From Hoeflea_A sp965204935 (GTDB lineage Bacteria; Pseudomonadota; Alphaproteobacteria; Rhizobiales; Rhizobiaceae), in assembly GCF_965204935.1 (NCBI RefSeq), contig NZ_CBDBFO010000002.1: a stretch of DNA of 64,000 nucleotides; one strand, written 5' to 3'. The translations under genes were made by a program, and so were the position numbers. A model generated the notes under the pieces. That model had not been told where the DNA came from. It worked only from the letters and a program-made list of their open reading frames with translations, and did not search any database. Numbering within the stretch: position 1 is the stretch's first letter; the number at the start of each line of letters is the position of its first letter. Of the stretch, positions 44,081 through 52,500 are shown piece by piece.

Positions 44081-44377
44081 AGCAATTCTGAGTTAGATTG
44101 GAACATTTGATGGCGGAAAATCGGTCCAGTCGGCTAGGCGCGTCGCGCAGCGCGATGCGGGGCATCGGGCAAGCGGCGCAACGACGCCGATGGGCCGATT
44201 TTCCCCACCCTCGGAAGGGAAGAAGATGTTGAAACAATATACTGATTGGGCCGGGCGATTTTGACCCCTGGCGTCGTTGGCTTGCGCTTGTGGTGGGGTG
44301 ACACCACGGCGCGCAACCCGCCTAGCCAGCGACCAAAATCGCCCCGGTCAAATGATCCAATATACCTCAGAATTGCT
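44081..44377. repeat. non-coding palindromic element (MITE-like) between CTAG copies
   Basis: The element has perfect terminal inverted repeats AGCAATTCTGAG (44081-44092 and 44366-44377) that continue as an imperfect inverted repeat for about 70 bases. Each half also folds on itself: GGAAAATCGG near 44114 pairs with CCGATTTTCC near 44195, and CGGGCGATTTTG near 44252 pairs with CAAAATCGCCCCG near 44334. It is bounded by CTAG at 44077-44080 and 44378-44381. It carries no frame that looks like a gene. It is not related to the IS1380 ends in this window. Confidence 0.8.
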
Positions 44378-44686
44378 CTAGGCGGCGCTGTCCGGTTGCG
44401 TGAGACCGACACAGCACTCGGTGGTCAGGAACTCGACCAGTTCGTTGACCATGTCATAATTGGCATAGTTCCGGATCTCGCGTCCGAAACGCTCCTGGCG
44501 CACAAGGCCTGCATCGACAAGCGCCGAAAGATGGTGCGCTAGCGTCGAGGGCGGTATCGACAGGTGCTGGACGATATCTCCCACATTCAGGCCGCCCTCG
44601 CCCGCCTTTACCAGAAGGCGGAAGACGGCAAGCCGCGCTTCATGGCCGAGCGCCGAAAGGGACTTTGCTGCGTTGGATTCGTCCAT
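44378..44686 (-). CDS. ArsR-family transcriptional regulator
   Basis: The 102-residue protein is a winged-helix repressor of the ArsR type: AAKSLSALGHEARLAVFRLL, NVGDIVQHLSIPPSTLAHHL (recognition helix) and LVDAGLVRQERFGREIRNYA. A CC pair near the C-terminus (TTECCVGL) could bind metal or thiol, but no canonical CxC site is present in the recognition helix. Its TAG stop falls in the CTAG at the right boundary of the palindromic element. No target gene is obvious nearby. Confidence 0.88.
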   Translation of the reverse strand: MDESNAAKSLSALGHEARLAVFRLLVKAGEGGLNVGDIVQHLSIPPSTLAHHLSALVDAGLVRQERFGREIRNYANYDMVNELVEFLTTECCVGLTQPDSAA

Positions 44687-44887
44687 AGCCGGAACATAAT
44701 CCCTGCTGCACTGCCGTCAATACGCACATGGAACGGTGGTCGACAACGCAGCATAGCCGGCTATCGGCCCAGAATCGGCCTGATTTCATCTTTTCACTGC
44801 CCTCTGCTACAATCCGCGCGACTTTCAACCGCCCCTTAACCATTCCGGTTGATTGTGGGGTGTTCCCAATTTGCAGCAGGCTGGATC

Positions 44888-45430
44888 ATGTTCTTTCGTT
44901 TGTCCCTGACCGCACTGGCATTCATCATCGTCGGAATGGCGACCCCGACATGGGCCGGGTCAAAGGACAAGGTGTTCTTTGATTCCGTAAACGGTATCTG
45001 GAGCGGCCCCGGGGAAATTGTCGCCGGCAAGTACAAAGGCACCAAGTTCGTCTGCAAATTCAAAGGTGCGCCCCCTGCTGAACACTCCGTCGGCGTGGCA
45101 ATGGACGGCCATTGCCGCGTTGGCATATTTTCGCAGAAGATGTCCGCTTTCATCGGCGGCAAGCGCGGCAAGTACAGCGGCCAGTTTCAGGACGGCGCCA
45201 AGGGCGAAGGTCTCGATCTTATTTCCGGCCAGGTCAACGGCAACAAGATCGTTGTCGGCCTGAACAGAAAAAAGCTGAACGGCGCAATGGTTGCCCACCT
45301 GCAGGAACCGGATGTCATGAACGTCACGATTTCCGTGAAAGTTCGCGAGCGGTTGATCCCGGTTATCGGCATGACCCTGTCGCGCGACCAGCGCGTTGGT
45401 TCGTCAAGAACGCAGGATCATCTTCGCTAG
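44888..45430 (+). CDS. exported protein, unknown function
   Basis: The 180-residue protein has a signal peptide (FFRLSLTALAFIIVGMATPT, cleavage near TWAGS). The mature part is basic and glycine-rich with beta-strand character (GIWSGPGEIVAGKYKGTKFV, HCRVGIFSQKMSAFIGG, GEGLDLISGQVNGNKIVVGL) and two Cys. I do not recognise the family. ATG at 44888 has AGG seven bases upstream; an earlier start at 44849 would disrupt the signal peptide. It is divergent from the ArsR gene and ends ten bases before the convergent folK stop. Confidence 0.7.
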   Translation: MFFRLSLTALAFIIVGMATPTWAGSKDKVFFDSVNGIWSGPGEIVAGKYKGTKFVCKFKGAPPAEHSVGVAMDGHCRVGIFSQKMSAFIGGKRGKYSGQFQDGAKGEGLDLISGQVNGNKIVVGLNRKKLNGAMVAHLQEPDVMNVTISVKVRERLIPVIGMTLSRDQRVGSSRTQDHLR

Positions 45431-45440
45431 AAGAGCCCGC

Positions 45441-45968
45441 CTACCGCTTCCACCACAATCCGCCGTCGCTGGCGATTTCAATGCCGGCACTGTTGGACTC
45501 TGCAGCCCATTCGCTGATCACCCTGCCCTTGATGCGCAACCCGTCCGCAATATCCAGCAGCGGCAGGAGAACGAATGCCCTTTCGTGCATGAACGGGTGC
45601 GGAACAACCAGACCGTCCTCATCGATGACGGCGTCATCGAACGTCAGCACATCGATATCGATGATGCGGGGGCCCCAACGCTCACGCCGCTTGCGCTTGA
45701 GCTTCTTTTCAATGTCCAGACAGGCATTGAGAAGACCCCGCGGATCAAGATCGGTCTCAACAAGCGCACAGCAGTTGAAGAACCAGTCCTGATCTGTGTT
45801 GCCCCAGGGCGGGGTGCGGAAAAGACGCGAAACGGTCGAGACCGATGTCCCCTCGATTTCGTCAAACAGACGCAAGGCTGCGGCCATGCTTGCCGGCGGG
45901 TCGCCGATATTGCCGCCAAGCCCCAGAAATGCTGAGTGCACAAAAGCCGTTTTGCTATTCAGGGACAT
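45441..45968 (-). CDS. folK: 2-amino-4-hydroxy-6-hydroxymethyldihydropteridine pyrophosphokinase
   Basis: The protein has about 175 residues with HPPK motifs AFLGLGGNIGDPPASMAAAL, YRTPPWG-type FRTPPWGNTDQDWFFNC, and the metal site RWGPRIIDIDVLTFDD followed by VVPHPFMHERAFVLLPL. It transfers pyrophosphate from ATP to the pterin in folate synthesis. I chose ATG at 45968, which overlaps the folB end by 14 bases; the ribosome site is weak and upstream ATGs at 45989 and 46016 are possible. Confidence 0.93.
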   Translation of the reverse strand: MSLNSKTAFVHSAFLGLGGNIGDPPASMAAALRLFDEIEGTSVSTVSRLFRTPPWGNTDQDWFFNCCALVETDLDPRGLLNACLDIEKKLKRKRRERWGPRIIDIDVLTFDDAVIDEDGLVVPHPFMHERAFVLLPLLDIADGLRIKGRVISEWAAESNSAGIEIASDGGLWWKR

Positions 45969-46326
45969 ATTCGACGCTGACCTCGGCATGGTCGAATACG
46001 CCCGGAATGGGCGCACTCGGTTTGCGAATGGTCACCGCCACACGCCTGATCGTCGGGAACTGCGCGCAAAGATCCTTGCCGACCCTGTAGGCTAGCGCCT
46101 CGATCAACTTGAAGCGCTCCTCGGTCACGATCTGCTGCAGTGCCGTGTGCACAGCGCCGTAATCAACAGTGCTCTCCGGCGTATCCGTGCTCAGGGCGTC
46201 ACCGGCCAGGACGTCCATTTCAACATCGATATAGAAACTCTGGCCAAGCTGCGCTTCCGCCTCGAATACGCCGTGCCGTGCAAAAAAAGCACAGTTTTTC
46301 AAACCGATACGATAGGTCTTGCTCAT
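45955..46326 (-). CDS. folB: dihydroneopterin aldolase
   Basis: The 123-residue protein (YRIGLKNCAFFARHGVFEAE, GQSFYIDVEMDV, TVDYGAVHTALQQIVTEERF, KLIEALAYRVGKDL) has the FolB pattern with the catalytic Glu in RHGVFEAE and Tyr/Lys later. It splits dihydroneopterin to the hydroxymethyl pterin used by FolK. It overlaps folP by four bases upstream and folK by 14 downstream, so the three genes form a tight folP-folB-folK operon. Confidence 0.95.
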   Translation of the reverse strand: MSKTYRIGLKNCAFFARHGVFEAEAQLGQSFYIDVEMDVLAGDALSTDTPESTVDYGAVHTALQQIVTEERFKLIEALAYRVGKDLCAQFPTIRRVAVTIRKPSAPIPGVFDHAEVSVEYVPE

Positions 46327-47213
46327 TTTCGCGCTCCGGAAATGCGCTGTGCGACAACAGCATCGGCCATGGCAAGCGCGTCCTTGTTTGCCGCCACATC
46401 ATGAACTCTGAAAATGGCCGCACCCTGTAGCCGCAACATGGCTGTGGTCGAAGCGGTCGCGACGTCACGCCGGTCCATGTCTCGGCCGCTGATCGCACCG
46501 ATGAAACGCTTGCGCGACGTGCCGGCGACGAGAGGATAACCGAGGTCGTGCAGTTCTGCGAAACGCGCCATCAGCACAATGTTCTCGTCGGCATCCTTGG
46601 CAAAGCCGAAGCCTGGATCGAGCACGATCGCATCATCCTTGACCCCTGCCTCGCGGGCAAATTCCAGGGAACGGGCAAGGAAAAGGTGCTGGTCCTCAAT
46701 CACATCCGCGGCCTTTTGGCGCTCGCGGCCCGTATGCATGATGCAGAGTCCCGCGCCGAGTTCGGCGGCGGTTGAGGCCATTTCCGGATCTCTTTGCAGT
46801 CCCCACACATCGTTGATGACATGAGCCCCGGCTTCAACGGCAAGCCTGGCAGTGTCTGAACGGTATGTGTCGATCGACAAAATCACGTCACCGCGTCCTG
46901 CCAGCGCCTTGATAACGGGCAGCACCCTGGATTGCTCAGTCGCCGCATCTACCGGATCGGCACCCGGACGTGTCGATTCCCCGCCGATGTCGACAATTAC
47001 CGCTCCCTCCGCAACCATCGCTTCGGCGGCATCTACTGCCTGCCCGACATTATCGAAGCGTCCCCCGTCCGAAAACGAGTCCGGCGTCACATTGACAATC
47101 GCCTTCAGGTAACCGCGCGGGCCCAGTTCCAGAGAACGGCCGTGGGCCAGTCGCCACACGCGCGGGCTGAAACCGGGATGGGAATCTGCCAGATCCGCTT
47201 CGCTCTGTATCAT
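46323..47213 (-). CDS. folP: dihydropteroate synthase
   Basis: The 296-residue protein has the DHPS signatures KAIVNVTPDSFSDGGRFDN, IVDIGGESTRPGADPV, VILSIDTYRSDTARLAVEAG, LDPGFGFAKDADENIVLMAR, PLVAGTSRKRFIGAISG and the final IFRVHDVAANKDAL. It condenses the pterin pyrophosphate with p-aminobenzoate and is the sulfonamide target. ATG at 47213 was chosen over the longer frame to 47303, which would run through the preceding gene. It begins 10 bases after the ferredoxin reductase stop, so cotranscription is likely. Confidence 0.95.
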   Translation of the reverse strand: MIQSEADLADSHPGFSPRVWRLAHGRSLELGPRGYLKAIVNVTPDSFSDGGRFDNVGQAVDAAEAMVAEGAVIVDIGGESTRPGADPVDAATEQSRVLPVIKALAGRGDVILSIDTYRSDTARLAVEAGAHVINDVWGLQRDPEMASTAAELGAGLCIMHTGRERQKAADVIEDQHLFLARSLEFAREAGVKDDAIVLDPGFGFAKDADENIVLMARFAELHDLGYPLVAGTSRKRFIGAISGRDMDRRDVATASTTAMLRLQGAAIFRVHDVAANKDALAMADAVVAQRISGARK

Positions 47214-47223
47214 CGGGCCAAGC

Positions 47224-48249
47224 CTATTTGACGCCCAGTTTCTTTTGAAGACTGGTGGACGACGTGGTGTACTGGAAAACAACTTTTTCGTCGGGACGAA
47301 CAATCACCCGCGCCGCCTGCGCCATCAGGGCAGCCTCGTGGAAGCCGGACAGGATCAATTTGAGCTTTCCGGGATACCAGTTGATATCGCCGATGGCGAA
47401 TATGCCGGGTTCGCTGGTCTCGAACTTTTCCGTATCGACCGTGATCAGGTTCTCATTCAGGTTCAGGCCCCAATCGGCGATCGGGCCAAGCTTCATGGTC
47501 AGCCCGAAAAACGGCAGCAGACGCGTGCATTCCAGTTCCGTGTCGCCATCCGGCCCCTTGAGCGTCGCCGACCGGAGTTCGCCGTTCCCGCCGGTCAGAC
47601 CCGAGATCTGGCCCATCTCGAAACGCAGTGAGCCCTGGTCGCGAAGGGCAAACATCTTGTTGACGCTGTCATCGGCGGCGCGGAACTGCGGCCGCCGGTG
47701 CACCAGTGTCACCGACCGCGCGATCGGCTGCAGGTTCAACGTCCAGTCGAGCGCCGAGTCTCCGCCGCCGACGATCAGCAGGTCATGATCGCGAAACGCC
47801 TCCATGCGCCGCACCGCATAAAAGACGCTTTGCCCTTCGTATTCCTCGATACCGGGTATCGGCGGCCGCTTTGGCTGGAAAGATCCGCCACCGGCTGCAA
47901 TGACGATGACTTTCGCGCGCAAAACCTCGCTCTCGTCGGTCTCGATTTCGAAGCGGCCATCATCCAGCCGCCGTAAAGCCGTGACCATACGGTTGAAGTG
48001 GAACTGCGGGTTGAACGGCTTGATCTGCTCCATCAGCCGGTCTGTCAGTTCCTGTCCGGAAATGACCGGCCAGGCCGGAATGTCGTAGATCGGTTTTTCC
48101 GGATAAAGCTCGGTGCACTGGCCGCCTGGCCGGTCCAATATGTCGACGAGATGGCATTCAAGGTCGAGAAGGCCGAGTTCGAATACGGCAAAAAGGCCAA
48201 CGGGGCCGGCCCCCACAATTACGACATCGGTTTCAACAGCGTCTGTCAT
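47224..48249 (-). CDS. ferredoxin--NADP+ reductase, thioredoxin-reductase-like type
   Basis: The 341-residue protein has an FAD fold (VVIVGAGPVGLFAVFELGLL), PGGQCTELYPEKPIYDIPAW, an NAD(P) fold (LLIVGGGDSALDWTLNL) and FAIGDINWYPGKLKLILSGF. The redox CxxC of thioredoxin reductase is absent, as in the TrxR-like ferredoxin reductases of Bacillus and Rhodopseudomonas. It should pass electrons between NADPH and ferredoxin. The 2Fe-2S ferredoxin gene lies 45 bases upstream on the same strand, the natural partner. Confidence 0.92.
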   Translation of the reverse strand: MTDAVETDVVIVGAGPVGLFAVFELGLLDLECHLVDILDRPGGQCTELYPEKPIYDIPAWPVISGQELTDRLMEQIKPFNPQFHFNRMVTALRRLDDGRFEIETDESEVLRAKVIVIAAGGGSFQPKRPPIPGIEEYEGQSVFYAVRRMEAFRDHDLLIVGGGDSALDWTLNLQPIARSVTLVHRRPQFRAADDSVNKMFALRDQGSLRFEMGQISGLTGGNGELRSATLKGPDGDTELECTRLLPFFGLTMKLGPIADWGLNLNENLITVDTEKFETSEPGIFAIGDINWYPGKLKLILSGFHEAALMAQAARVIVRPDEKVVFQYTTSSTSLQKKLGVK

Positions 48250-48294
48250 TGTCCCATCCTGACCTTCCCCGGCGAGATGAGGTCTGCGATGTGA

Positions 48295-48615
48295 TCAGGC
48301 CTGGCGTTCGGGCACGCGCACGACCAGCCCGTCAAGTTCGGGCCTGACCTTGATCTGACATGATAGTCTGGAAGTCGGACGGACGTCATAGGCAAAATCC
48401 AGCATGTCTTCTTCCATGACATCCGGAGAGCCGACAATATCTGACCACTCATCGTCCACATAGACGTGGCATGTGGCACAGGCACACGCGCCGCCACACT
48501 CGGCTTCTATTCCCGGAACTGCGTTGCGGATGGCGTTTTCCATGACCGTCGAGCCGTCTTCGGCGTCGAGCTCGAAATTCGTGCCGTCGTGGGCCACAAT
48601 TGTCAGCTTGGTCAT
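48295..48615 (-). CDS. 2Fe-2S ferredoxin (adrenodoxin type)
   Basis: The 106-residue protein has the cluster ligands C40, C46, C49 (ECGGACACATCHVYVDDEW) and C86 (SRLSCQIKV), and the acidic stretch DVMEEDMLDFAYDV of the adrenodoxin/putidaredoxin group. It carries single electrons in the cytoplasm. Its gene starts a leftward series fdx, reductase, folP, folB, folK. The linked reductase lacks a disulfide and fits as partner; the final acceptor (for example a P450 or Rieske oxygenase, or Fe-S assembly) is not encoded here. Confidence 0.93.
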   Translation of the reverse strand: MTKLTIVAHDGTNFELDAEDGSTVMENAIRNAVPGIEAECGGACACATCHVYVDDEWSDIVGSPDVMEEDMLDFAYDVRPTSRLSCQIKVRPELDGLVVRVPERQA

Positions 48616-48755
48616 TCAGCAGGCTCCGCATTCAAGAACAACAATGCGGAGTTAAAGACACTTGCACGGAAGTCAAGCGTTGATGCGCGTTTTGCACGCG
48701 CTCCTATTGGATTGCGGCGTTTCACACCGCAATTGCGACGCTGCGGATAACCGTC

Positions 48756-49136
48756 CTAGCGAGACAGACCGAAGATAAAGTTCTCCACGTCGACGACGGC
48801 ATCTGTCAGTGCGTCGTGAAGGACGCCATCGCTTGGATCCTTCTCCAGGCTCTCGGCCGCACGGGAGACACAAAACGCTCCGACGCTGCTTGCCGATCCG
48901 TGCAGCGTGCGCACGACGGCGAGGAGGTCCTTTTTGTCCGTCAGGTGATTCGTACCGCACAGCTGATTGACACATTGGCGCGCCTGGCGCGCGAAAAGGC
49001 ACAGAACCTGTGTCTCCGCTTCCTTGTCGCCCGACGTCTTGCGTGCGAGATGAACCAGATCGATCGGCCGTTCGCTTGATGGGCTGTGCGCATGCCCGTG
49101 CTCGGGCGGCTCAAATATTTCCTGATGTGCAACCAT
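48756..49136 (-). CDS. Hpt-domain phosphotransfer protein
   Basis: The 126-residue protein has a polar N-terminus and a helical Hpt-like domain with the phospho-His segment VRTLHGSASSVGAF (H79), close to the HxLKGSS consensus. It should take up or pass phosphate in a two-component relay. No kinase or regulator is adjacent; cckA lies about 12 kb away and a SixA-like phosphatase 8 kb away in the window. It lacks the kinase-like C-terminal half of ChpT. It is divergent from the giant coiled-coil gene. Confidence 0.72.
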   Translation of the reverse strand: MVAHQEIFEPPEHGHAHSPSSERPIDLVHLARKTSGDKEAETQVLCLFARQARQCVNQLCGTNHLTDKKDLLAVVRTLHGSASSVGAFCVSRAAESLEKDPSDGVLHDALTDAVVDVENFIFGLSR

Positions 49137-49554
49137 CGCCTATCCCTTTCCCGTTGTTGTAAAAAACAGTGCACATCAGAATCTTCGGTAAGCACTTAAC
49201 AGGTCCACAGAACAGGCCAAAAAATTGCTTTTATGGTTAATGCAACGTAAACACCGGATTTGCGGCAAAATTTAACTGTGGGTATCGTTGGGCACACTTG
49301 TTCTTTGATCAAGCGAACTCATTAAACGTGCTGTAGAATTTGTTTCCAGCCGTTAACTGTGCCAGAAAAGGAAGCTGGCACGCGGCAAGCCCTCAAAAAT
49401 AGGGGCGGCGTGTAGGGAGTGCCCTGTCAATTGCGGCCGGATTCCGGATGCATGCGGCGCCGTTTGCGACGGCGGTCATTCCCCCCGGATCACCGGACCG
49501 GCAACCCAGGCGGTGTCCCGGGAATAAGGTACAGAGTACGAGGCATTGATCAGT
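49137..49554. other. long intergenic region before the giant coiled-coil gene
   Basis: These 418 bases separate the Hpt gene and the rightward giant gene. The left half is AT-rich and contains several TTAA motifs; one, TTAA-N7-TAAAC at 49237-49252, differs by one base from the CtrA consensus TTAA-N7-TTAAC. TTAACTGTG occurs twice (49272-49280 and 49353-49361). The right half is GC-rich with a hairpin-like GGCGCCGTTTGCGACGGC near 49457-49474. No gene is visible. Confidence 0.5.
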
Positions 49555-52500
49555 ATGGCGAAGAGAAACGCTCAGAGTAAAACGGCCAGCGACGATCCGC
49601 TCAAGGCATTAGAAGACGCGTTGCGCCTGGACCTTGAAGGTGATGGCGACTCGAGTTTGGTCGATGAGCCTTCCCTCGAGGATCTTGAGGCACAGGTCGC
49701 TTCCGCGGCCGCGGAGCTTGCAAAATCGGACTCTGAGGCCAGCGCCAAGGAAGCAAGCAGCAATACGCGCCAGTCCTCTCGGCGACAGTCCGCAAAACCG
49801 GCACCGACACGCAATACGGCCGCCAAATCCGCGCCGCAGCAGCCCGCTCAGCAAAACCGCGTCAGCAGGGTTCAACCGAAACCCCAGACACGGTCGCAAA
49901 AACGCCAGCAGACGGCCCAGCAAAAGGCCGCAAAGACACCGGCACCGCTCTTCGCGCCGGCCAACGATGACAGCCGGGAATCGCGTGCCGCCATCATGCG
50001 TTCCCTCGACGGCAAGGGCGGCCGGACCGCACGCATCATAACCTATGTCCTCGCAGGCCTTTGGGTGCTTGGCGGTCTCGGTCTCTTCAACCTCGTCTAC
50101 GGAGACAGCTTCACATCCGTGGCCGATCTGGCCGACAGCCCGCAATTCATGATGATGATCCTGGCAATCGTTCTGCCGGTGATGATCATTCTTGCATTCG
50201 GCATGATGATCGCGCGGGCGCAGGAAATGCGCGCCGTTGCCAAGTCGATGGCAGAACTCGCGGTACGCCTGTTTGAGCCCGAAACGATGGCGACCGACAA
50301 CATCATGCGCGTCGGACAGGCGGTTCGCCGCGAAGTTTCCGCCATCAACGAAGGCATCGAGCGGACAATCGCCCGAGCATCCGAACTGGAGACGCTGGTC
50401 CATTCGGAAATCAATGCGCTTGAGCACAGCTACTCCGACAACGAGGTGAGGCTGCGAAGCCTCGTGGAGGGCCTTGCCAACGAGCGAGAGGCGATTGTCA
50501 GCCATTCCGAGCGTGTTCGCGCGTCGATCGTCAGCGCGCATGAGCAGCTGCGTGAAGAACTGGAGACCGCCGGCGACGAGATTTCGAGCCGCCTGACCAC
50601 ATCCGGCAAGGCTGTCGCGGCGCTCCTCGACACGCGCACCACGAAACTTTCCGAGCAGGCCGACGAGCTGACACAATCGGTTTCCGATTTGCTGCAGAAG
50701 CGCACCGAAGCGCTGATGTTGTCCTTCGGCAATTCCGGACGGGCACTGGCCACCGAATTCGACAACCGGCTGGAGGCGCTGCAGTTCAATCTGACAGAGC
50801 ACGGCCAGGCACTTCTTTCGGAATTCGAGACCCGCGCCTCGTCGCTCGACAACAACACCAAGAAGCTCAACACCATCCTCAATGAGCGGGCCCGCCAGCT
50901 CAACGAGACCCTGGTCACCCGTACCAAGGAAATCAGCGAAAGCCTCAGTGTTGGCGAGCAGGCGCTCAGCGGCGGTCTGGACAGCGTCATCGAGTCGCTC
51001 AATGCCAAGCTCGACGAGAAGGCGGTGAATTTCCGCCAGAGCCTCCAGCATCACGCCGAGGACGCGATGAGCGACCTGGATGTGCGCTCCGGCTTCTTCC
51101 AGGAACGCATGCAGAGTTCGATCTCGCAGCTCAATACGGCTTTCGACGAGCGCGTGTCTGAATTTACGGCGGCCTTTAAGCAGCGCAGCGGCGGTTTGAC
51201 CGAAAAACTGGGCGAAAGCCTGGAGAATATCGCCGACACGCTGTCATCAAATGCCGATCGCATCGCCGGCACGCTGTCCGAACGGTCGAACACGCTTGAG
51301 CAGATGCTCGCCGGAAGCAGCGCAGAGATTGAGGCCAAACTGGAGGCGAAAGCCGGTGCCGTGGAAGCGGCACTACGCAATACCTCCGAGCGTGTTGATC
51401 AGCTCATGGTCGGCGGCACGGAGGCGATCGCACAGGCCGTTGACGACCGGACAACCGCGTTGTCGGCCTCTCTCGAGACAAGTGCTGCCAACATTGCAGG
51501 CTTGATCAACGAGGGCTCCCAAACCATCAACAACTCTGCCATCGACAATGCGCAGAAGCTGGAAGAGACGCTCACCGCCAGTGCCGAGCGCCTCGAAGGT
51601 CTCATCGGGTTCGGGACCGCGGCGATCAACAATGCGACCTCCGACAGCGCGGACAAGCTTGAATCGACGCTGGGATCGAGCGCCGAACGGCTTCAGAACC
51701 TGATCCGTGAAGGCACCCAGGCCATTGGCAATATCTCGACAGAGAGCACGCAAACGCTTGCCGGAACGCTGGGCACGAACGCTGAGCGGCTTGAGAGCAT
51801 CCTGACCGAGGGTTCCGAGACCGTCGGACGCGCGGTGACGGAAAACACCCATGCGCTGGCCGTCACGCTCGGCTCCAACGCCGAGCGGATCGATAACCTG
51901 CTTCGCCAGGGAACCGGCTCGATTGCGAAATCCATCACCGACCATACGCAATCGCTTGAAAACGCGCTGGATTCCGGCGCGCAGCGGATCGACGGACTGG
52001 TCAGTGACGGCACCGGCTCGATCGCCAGGGCGGTCACGGATTCGACACAGCAACTCGCCGAAACGCTTGACCAGAACTCCGGTCGCATCGACGTCCTGAT
52101 CAGCGAAGGCTCGCAGAAGATCGCCAATTCGGTAATTGACAACACCGAGGCCCTGGCAAGCACGCTTGGTACCAATGCCGACCGCATTGATACGCTGATG
52201 AGCGCCGGCAACGAGAAGATCACCGAAACGCTGTCGAATGAGTTCGTGGCGCTGTCCGGCAAGCTGGATGAATCCGTATCGGCCATGGATACGACGCTCT
52301 CTGCCAATGTCGACCGCATCGGCGCGACGATCGACGAGCGCACGGCAAATATGCAAGAGCGGCTTGAAACAATGGACACGGCGCTCGGTGCCGGCCTTGA
52401 GAGTGTTACGGCCACCATTGAGACACAGGCGCTCGGCATGGCAACGACGCTGCGCGAAACGGTGGCGCAGACTGTCGAGCACATGGATGCCGAAGCCCAG

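Noticed and set aside
44081..44377. Palindromic element as a remnant of the IS1380-type element
   Set aside because: The inverted ends (AGCAATTCTGAG against CCCGAATAATTCA) are unrelated, and there is no transposase remnant; only the CTAG target is common.
47224..48249. Thioredoxin reductase
   Set aside because: The overall fold matches, but the redox CxxC pair is absent and a ferredoxin gene is adjacent, so ferredoxin reductase fits better.
48756..49136. ChpT, the CckA-CtrA phosphotransferase
   Set aside because: ChpT is about 200 or more residues with a kinase-like second domain; this protein is 126 residues and has only an Hpt-like part.
51382..52272. Regular 99-bp repeats as a CRISPR or satellite array
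   Set aside because: The units are contiguous, have no unique spacers and keep one reading frame; they are coding repeats.
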